A stretch of DNA of 64,000 nt from Pseudomonas extremorientalis (lineage in GTDB: Bacteria > Pseudomonadota > Gammaproteobacteria > Pseudomonadales > Pseudomonadaceae), in contig NZ_MDGK01000055.1 of assembly GCF_001870465.1 (NCBI RefSeq), forward strand, positions 186,001-250,000, read 5' to 3'. A program made the position numbers and the translations under genes. The notes beneath the pieces were generated by a model. It was not told the origin of the DNA. It worked only from the letters and a program-made list of their open reading frames with translations, and made no database searches. Below, piece after piece: positions 60,177 to 64,000 of the stretch. Position 1 is the first letter of the stretch. Each line of letters begins with the position of its first letter.

Positions 60177-60869
60177 ATGAGTGAGTTGATTGCCTACCAC
60201 CTCGAAGACGGTATCGCGACCCTGACCTTGAGCAACGGCAAGGTGAATGCCATTTCTCCGGCGGTGGTCAGTGCGTTTAATGAAGCGCTGGACCAGGCGG
60301 AGAAGGACCGGGCGGTGGTGGTGATCACCGGTACGCCGGGGATTTTGTCGGGTGGTTATGATTTGAAGGTGATGACCGCCGGCCCTAAAGAGGCGATCAG
60401 CCTGGTGACGTCCGGTTCGACGTTGGCGCGTCGCCTGTTGTCGCACCCGTTCCCGGTGATTGTGGCGTGCCCTGGCCATGCGGTGGCCAAGGGTGCCTTC
60501 CTGCTGTTGTCGGCGGATTATCGGATTGGCGTGGAAGGCCCGTTCAGCATTGGCCTGAACGAGGTGGCGATTGGCATGACCATGCACCACGCCGGTATCG
60601 AGTTGGCGCGGGATCGCCTGCGCAAGTCGGCGTTCCATCGTTCGGTGATCAATGCCGAGATGTTTGACCCGCAGGGCGCGTTGCAAGCGGGCTTCCTCGA
60701 CAAGGTGGTGGCACCGGAAGAGCTGCACGCGGCGGCGCTGGAAGCGGCGCGTCAGTTGAAGAAGCTCAACATGAACGCCCACAAGCACACCAAGTTGAAA
60801 GTCCGTAAAGAACTGTTGGAAGCCTTGGACGACGCCATCATCCAGGACCAGGGGCATATCCTGAGTTAA
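60177..60869 (+). CDS. Crotonase/enoyl-CoA hydratase-family protein
   Basis: A 230-residue crotonase-fold protein. The oxyanion-hole segments are GTPGILSGGYDLKVM and CPGHAVAKGAFLLLSADYRIG. One catalytic Glu is in GLNEVAIGM; the place of the second Glu reads HHAGIELAR and differs from classic hydratases. It may be a hydratase, isomerase or hydrolase on an acyl-CoA. It starts at ATG 60177 and ends at a clear terminator; it is monocistronic. Confidence 0.87.
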   Translation: MSELIAYHLEDGIATLTLSNGKVNAISPAVVSAFNEALDQAEKDRAVVVITGTPGILSGGYDLKVMTAGPKEAISLVTSGSTLARRLLSHPFPVIVACPGHAVAKGAFLLLSADYRIGVEGPFSIGLNEVAIGMTMHHAGIELARDRLRKSAFHRSVINAEMFDPQGALQAGFLDKVVAPEELHAAALEAARQLKKLNMNAHKHTKLKVRKELLEALDDAIIQDQGHILS

Positions 60870-60890
60870 TCCCTACGCCTGATACACCGA

Positions 60891-60915
60891 AGCCCGACCT
60901 TGCGTCGGGCTTTTT
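60891..60915 (+). terminator. Crotonase gene terminator
   Basis: AGCCCGAC/GTCGGGCT stem with a 5-base loop and a T5 tail. Confidence 0.88.
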
Positions 60916-61081
60916 CTTACAACCAATTCCGAATCATCTTCAGCCGCTCTAGCTTGCCTGTATCGACAGATGTTGAAACATGCGCTTAAACATCGGCTAT
61001 CTCCTACCTCTACCGGGATAATTGCCGAATACAGTGCACAACCGTACACTGCGCCAACTTTTGTCCCGGTAGGCCGTGTCG

Positions 61082-61804
61082 ATGCTTTTCCTGTTGCGTA
61101 TGTTGTTGATGAGCCTGCACTTTATGCTTGCCGGCGTGCTCGGCGTGCTGGTTGGTGTGTGCCGGCCGTTCAACCCGGACAACAGTCGCCTGTGCGCACG
61201 CCTGTACGCGGTGCCGGCCATGTGGATCCTGCGGCTCAACGTGAAGGCCGATGTGGACTCACTGCGCAACAAGCCCGGCACCTGCGTGATCATCGCCAAC
61301 CACCAGTCCAACTATGACCTGTTTGTGTTCGGCACCGTGGTGCCCCACCGCACGGTGTGCATCGCCAAGAAAAGCTTGAAGTGGGTGCCGCTGTTCGGCC
61401 AGTTGTTCTGGCTGGCGGGCAATGTGTTGATTGACCGGGGCAATGCGCACAAGGCACGCCGCGCGATGCTCACCACCACCCACACGTTGCAGCATGAAGA
61501 CACCTCGATCTGGGTGTTCCCGGAAGGCACGCGCAACCTGGGCAAAGGATTGCTGCCGTTCAAGAAAGGTGCGTTCCATATGGCGATTGCGGCGGGTGTG
61601 CCGATTGTGCAGGTGTGTGTCAGCAATTACGTCACGCAGATGCAGCTCAATCGCTGGAACAGTGGGGATGTGCTCATACGGTCGCTGCCGCCAATTCCTA
61701 CCGTTGGCCTGACCTCGGATGACATCCCGGCGTTGATGCAGGCGTGTCATGCGCAGATGCAAGCCTGTATTGACGAGATGGACCGCGAGTTGCGGGCAGC
61801 CTGA
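61082..61804 (+). CDS. plsC: 1-acyl-sn-glycerol-3-phosphate acyltransferase
   Basis: A 240-residue membrane enzyme that adds the second acyl chain to make phosphatidic acid. The acyltransferase motifs are visible: NHQSNYDLF (H-x4-D), and FPEGTRNLGKGLLPFKKGAF. An N-terminal helix (LLRMLLMSLHFMLAGVLGVL) anchors it to the inner membrane. The ATG at 61082 is used; a GTG lies two codons before it. It may be one of several PlsC paralogues in such genomes. Confidence 0.9.
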   Translation: MLFLLRMLLMSLHFMLAGVLGVLVGVCRPFNPDNSRLCARLYAVPAMWILRLNVKADVDSLRNKPGTCVIIANHQSNYDLFVFGTVVPHRTVCIAKKSLKWVPLFGQLFWLAGNVLIDRGNAHKARRAMLTTTHTLQHEDTSIWVFPEGTRNLGKGLLPFKKGAFHMAIAAGVPIVQVCVSNYVTQMQLNRWNSGDVLIRSLPPIPTVGLTSDDIPALMQACHAQMQACIDEMDRELRAA

Positions 61805-61834
61805 ACACCGCTTGGAGGCGCTTCGCCCCCCAGC

Positions 61835-61848
61835 GCGAGCAAGCTCGC
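61835..61848. repeat. Short REP-like palindrome after plsC
   Basis: GCGAGC-AA-GCTCGC, a small inverted repeat of the GCGAGC REP class common in Pseudomonas intergenic DNA. Confidence 0.5.
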
Positions 61849-61936
61849 ACACTACAAAAAGCTCGACGCAACGACGGAACGCCATTCAGGCTAAGCTGCC
61901 CAACACTTGTCCTCCCAATAAGAAGCGATCAGCACC

Positions 61937-62908
61937 ATGGGTAGAGTTGTTGCGGCCGCCGTCTACAGCGCCGGTAAGAAAGTCACGGATATCACTCTCG
62001 ATGAAGGCGCGGCCTGGGCCGCCAAACCCGATCACTTTGTATGGATAGGCCTGGAAGAACCCGACGCCCAGGAGTTGGCCAACCTGCAACGCCAGTTCAA
62101 CCTGCATGAACTGGCCATCGAAGACGCCCTGGAAAAACACAGCCGCCCCAAGCTGGAAACCTTTGGCGATGCGCTGTTTATCGTCACCTACTCGCCGGTG
62201 CGCGAGAACGGCAAGCTGGAGTTTATCGAGACGCATATCTTTGCCGGCAACGGCTACATCATCACCGCGCGCAATGGGCACTCGGCGTCCTACGGCTTTG
62301 TGCGCCAGCGTTGTGAGGCGCGGCCGCTTTTGCTGGAGCATGGGGAAGATTTCGTACTGTATGCGCTGCTGGATTTCGTCACCGAAAACTACCAGCCGGT
62401 GAGCGAAGCGATCCATGCCGAGATCGATGAGCTGGAGCGCAACGTGTTGTGCAGTTCGCTGAGCGAGCGGGATATCCAGAAGATCCACGGCCTGCGCCGC
62501 GACGTGTTGCGACTCAAGCGTTATGTGGCGCCGATGGTGGAGATCAGCCAGGAGCTGCAGAAGCTCAGCTTCCCGTTCATCGACAAGAACATGCGCCCGT
62601 ATTTCCGTGACGTGCAGATTCACGTGACGCGGCAGATGGAAGACCTGACCACCCTGCGCGATATCGCCAGCCAGACAATCGAAATCGGTGTGTTATTGGA
62701 GGCTTCGCGCCAGAGCGTGGTGCAGCGCAAGTTTGCCGCATGGGCGGCGATCCTGGCGTTCCCCACCGCAGTGGCGGGGATTTACGGGATGAACTTCCAG
62801 AACATGCCCGAGCTGCAATGGCACTACGGCTACTTTGCGGTACTCGGGTTTATTGCGACGGGTTGCACGGCATTGTGGGCCAGTTTCAAACGGTCGGGTT
62901 GGCTTTAG
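61937..62908 (+). CDS. corA: CorA-family magnesium/cobalt transporter
   Basis: A 323-residue channel protein. The cytoplasmic funnel (about 1-260) holds the typical LEEPDAQELANLQRQFNLHELAIEDA pattern in short form (FNLHELAIEDALEKHSRPK). Two C-terminal helices follow, with the YGMNFQNMPEL pore signature and a short basic tail. It mediates magnesium influx. It is distinct from CmaX at 21014, which has GIN. Its last four bases overlap the end of the convergent amidotransferase gene. Confidence 0.93.
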   Translation: MGRVVAAAVYSAGKKVTDITLDEGAAWAAKPDHFVWIGLEEPDAQELANLQRQFNLHELAIEDALEKHSRPKLETFGDALFIVTYSPVRENGKLEFIETHIFAGNGYIITARNGHSASYGFVRQRCEARPLLLEHGEDFVLYALLDFVTENYQPVSEAIHAEIDELERNVLCSSLSERDIQKIHGLRRDVLRLKRYVAPMVEISQELQKLSFPFIDKNMRPYFRDVQIHVTRQMEDLTTLRDIASQTIEIGVLLEASRQSVVQRKFAAWAAILAFPTAVAGIYGMNFQNMPELQWHYGYFAVLGFIATGCTALWASFKRSGWL

Positions 62909-63618
62909 GATTTGTGCGCCACAAACCGCATCATCCATTCCGCCACGGTTGCACCGTGGTGGTCGCGCTCGAGGCTGGCCACGCCGTTCGTATAGACTTT
63001 TTCGCCCAGGGTTGTCTGGAGAATCTCCAGCAACTCGCGAGAATAATCATGGACAAATTCCGGGTGGCCCTGGAAACACAGCACCTGGTCACCGATGTGG
63101 TACGCCGCGAACGGGCAAAAAGCGCTGGAGGCGATGACCGTGGCATTCTCCGGCAACGTGGTGACCTGGTCCTGATGGCTGATCAATAGGGTCAATTCCG
63201 GTACTTCAGGGCTCATCCACGGGGCCTTGGCATCCAGTTGGTAGTCGTGAATGCCCATGCCCCAGCCCTGGCCGGCGCGCTCGGTCTTGCCGCCCAGCAA
63301 CAGTGCCAGCAACTGATGACCGAAGCAGATGCCGAGCAGCTTGTCGCCACGCTCGTAACGGTCGAGCAGGTAGGTCTTGAGGGTCTGGATCCATGGGTCA
63401 GTGCCGAAGGAGTCGGCCTTGCTGCCGGTGACCAGGTACGCGTCGAAGACTTCGTCGTCCGAGGGGTATTCACCGTTCACCACGTTGTACACCACGAACT
63501 CGGCGGGAATCGGCTGCTTGGCGAACAGGCGCTTGAACATCTGCCCGTACCCTTGGTATTGATCGATCAAGCCTGGACGCAGGATATCGGTTTCCAGGAT
63601 ACAGACGCGTAGCGACAT
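62905..63618 (-). CDS. Class I glutamine amidotransferase-like protein
   Basis: A 237-residue GATase1 protein similar to the glutaminase half of GMP synthetase. The nucleophile elbow is LLGICFGHQLLA with Cys; the His and Glu are in QGHPEFV. The start VCILETDILRPGL is typical for the stand-alone group in Pseudomonas. It could release ammonia from glutamine or hydrolyse a gamma-glutamyl bond; its partner enzyme is not nearby. Confidence 0.87.
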   Translation of the reverse strand: MSLRVCILETDILRPGLIDQYQGYGQMFKRLFAKQPIPAEFVVYNVVNGEYPSDDEVFDAYLVTGSKADSFGTDPWIQTLKTYLLDRYERGDKLLGICFGHQLLALLLGGKTERAGQGWGMGIHDYQLDAKAPWMSPEVPELTLLISHQDQVTTLPENATVIASSAFCPFAAYHIGDQVLCFQGHPEFVHDYSRELLEILQTTLGEKVYTNGVASLERDHHGATVAEWMMRFVAHKS

Positions 63619-63702
63619 AAAAAATACCTGACACGGTGATGGGAATATTGCACACCCCCAGAGCCTGCCTTGAAATACCCCTTCAAGGCAAGCCCCCCAG
63701 CT

Positions 63703-64000
63703 TCACCGGAACACTTCACCCTGCGCCGCTTTCTCCAGCAACAGCGCCGGCGGCGTGAAACGTTCGCCATACTGCTGCGCCAGATAGCGGGCGCGGGCAA
63801 CAAAGTCGTTCAAGCCGTATTGGTTGATGAACTGCAGCGCGCCACCGCTCCAGGCCGCGAAACCAATGCCGAAAACAGACCCCACGTTCGCGTCCGCCGT
63901 GGACATCAACACCCCCTCCTCCACACAGCGCACCGTCTCGATGGCCTGGATAAACAGCAGGCGGTCGCGTACATCCTGCGCAGAGATGCGTTGGTCGGGT
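63703..64000 (-). CDS. Multifunctional fatty-acid oxidation enzyme (FadB/FadJ-like), 3' part
   Basis: The reading frame runs off the window edge at 64000; only the C-terminal 98 residues are seen. The sequence DRLLFIQAIETVRCVEEGV, then DANVGSVFGIGFAAWSGGAL and FINQYG is characteristic of the C-terminal 3-hydroxyacyl-CoA dehydrogenase domain of large FadB/FadJ-type proteins. It would act in beta-oxidation. A small inverted repeat GCCTTGAA/TTCAAGGC (63668-63690 region) follows the stop codon. Confidence 0.85.
   Translation of the reverse strand, partial: PDQRISAQDVRDRLLFIQAIETVRCVEEGVLMSTADANVGSVFGIGFAAWSGGALQFINQYGLNDFVARARYLAQQYGERFTPPALLLEKAAQGEVFR

Noticed and set aside
59960..60184. 74-codon open frame upstream of the crotonase gene
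   Set aside because: It has no ribosome site, no family resemblance and overlaps the crotonase start; composition does not look coding.
61835..61848. Intrinsic terminator after plsC
   Set aside because: The palindrome lacks a T tract and belongs to a dispersed repeat class, so it is listed as repeat only.

Overview
The window is a high-GC chromosomal segment of a fluorescent Pseudomonas, most likely the P. fluorescens group. The basis is the oprF-sigX-cmpX-crfX-cmaX block, the acnD/prpF type of 2-methylcitrate pathway, and many GTGGGAGGGGGCTTGCCCCC-type REP/REPIN repeats. Nearly all of it is ordinary core genome. About 51 protein-coding genes, one tRNA and several structured RNA leaders can be supported. 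No rRNA, CRISPR array, insertion sequence or prophage was seen.

Layout. 0-9.4 kb: 3' end of benE, yggL, dacB (PBP4), a CHASE-PAS-GGDEF diguanylate cyclase, rlmKL, rmf behind a hairpin-rich leader, and pyrD. 9.4-12.1 kb: a four-gene remnant of a SPI-1/Inv-Mxi-like type III secretion locus (IagB-like transglycosylase, HilA-like winged helix, SpoA/FliN-like fragment, SctC secretin) with no export apparatus. 12.2-18.0 kb: nitrate assimilation control and uptake (nasS, nasT, nitrate transporter, phosphatase-kinase fusion, cobA). Two leaders here each show a -24/-12 promoter, a double hexaloop and a terminator. The nitrate and nitrite reductase genes are absent. 18.0-22.0 kb: the oprF/sigX envelope-stress block. 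22.0-27.2 kb: rraA, an alpha/beta hydrolase, ppsA and its regulator ppsR.

28.6-34.3 kb is the most unusual region. A MocR-type regulator stands divergent to an EamA exporter, a four-domain JAMM-ubiquitin-like-E1-rhodanese fusion, a divergent cysteine-synthase-like PLP enzyme, a serine-acetyltransferase-like protein with an extra C-terminal domain, and an AlaX-type tRNA-editing protein. Together they look like a self-contained carrier-protein-dependent route to cysteine or a cysteine-like amino acid, with export and protection of translation.

34.3-42.8 kb: the 2-methylcitrate (propionate) operon prpB-prpC-acnD-prpF-prpD under a GntR regulator, with REP elements inside the operon. 43.0-46.1 kb: a retropepsin-like protease, an inactive transglutaminase-7TM protein and an ATP-grasp ligase forming one unit. 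46.1-64 kb: pabB, thrH, cysH, an NCS1 permease with a hydantoin/allantoin-type racemase, a LysR regulator with an SDR, a HAD phosphatase, a RelE/Xre toxin-antitoxin pair, an NAD(P)-binding epimerase with a divergent LysR, a DUF4337 protein, a secreted trypsin-like protease, tRNA-Ser(GGA), a crotonase, plsC, corA, a class I amidotransferase and the 3' end of a fadB/fadJ-like gene. All names come from reading motifs and comparing with remembered families; no search was run.
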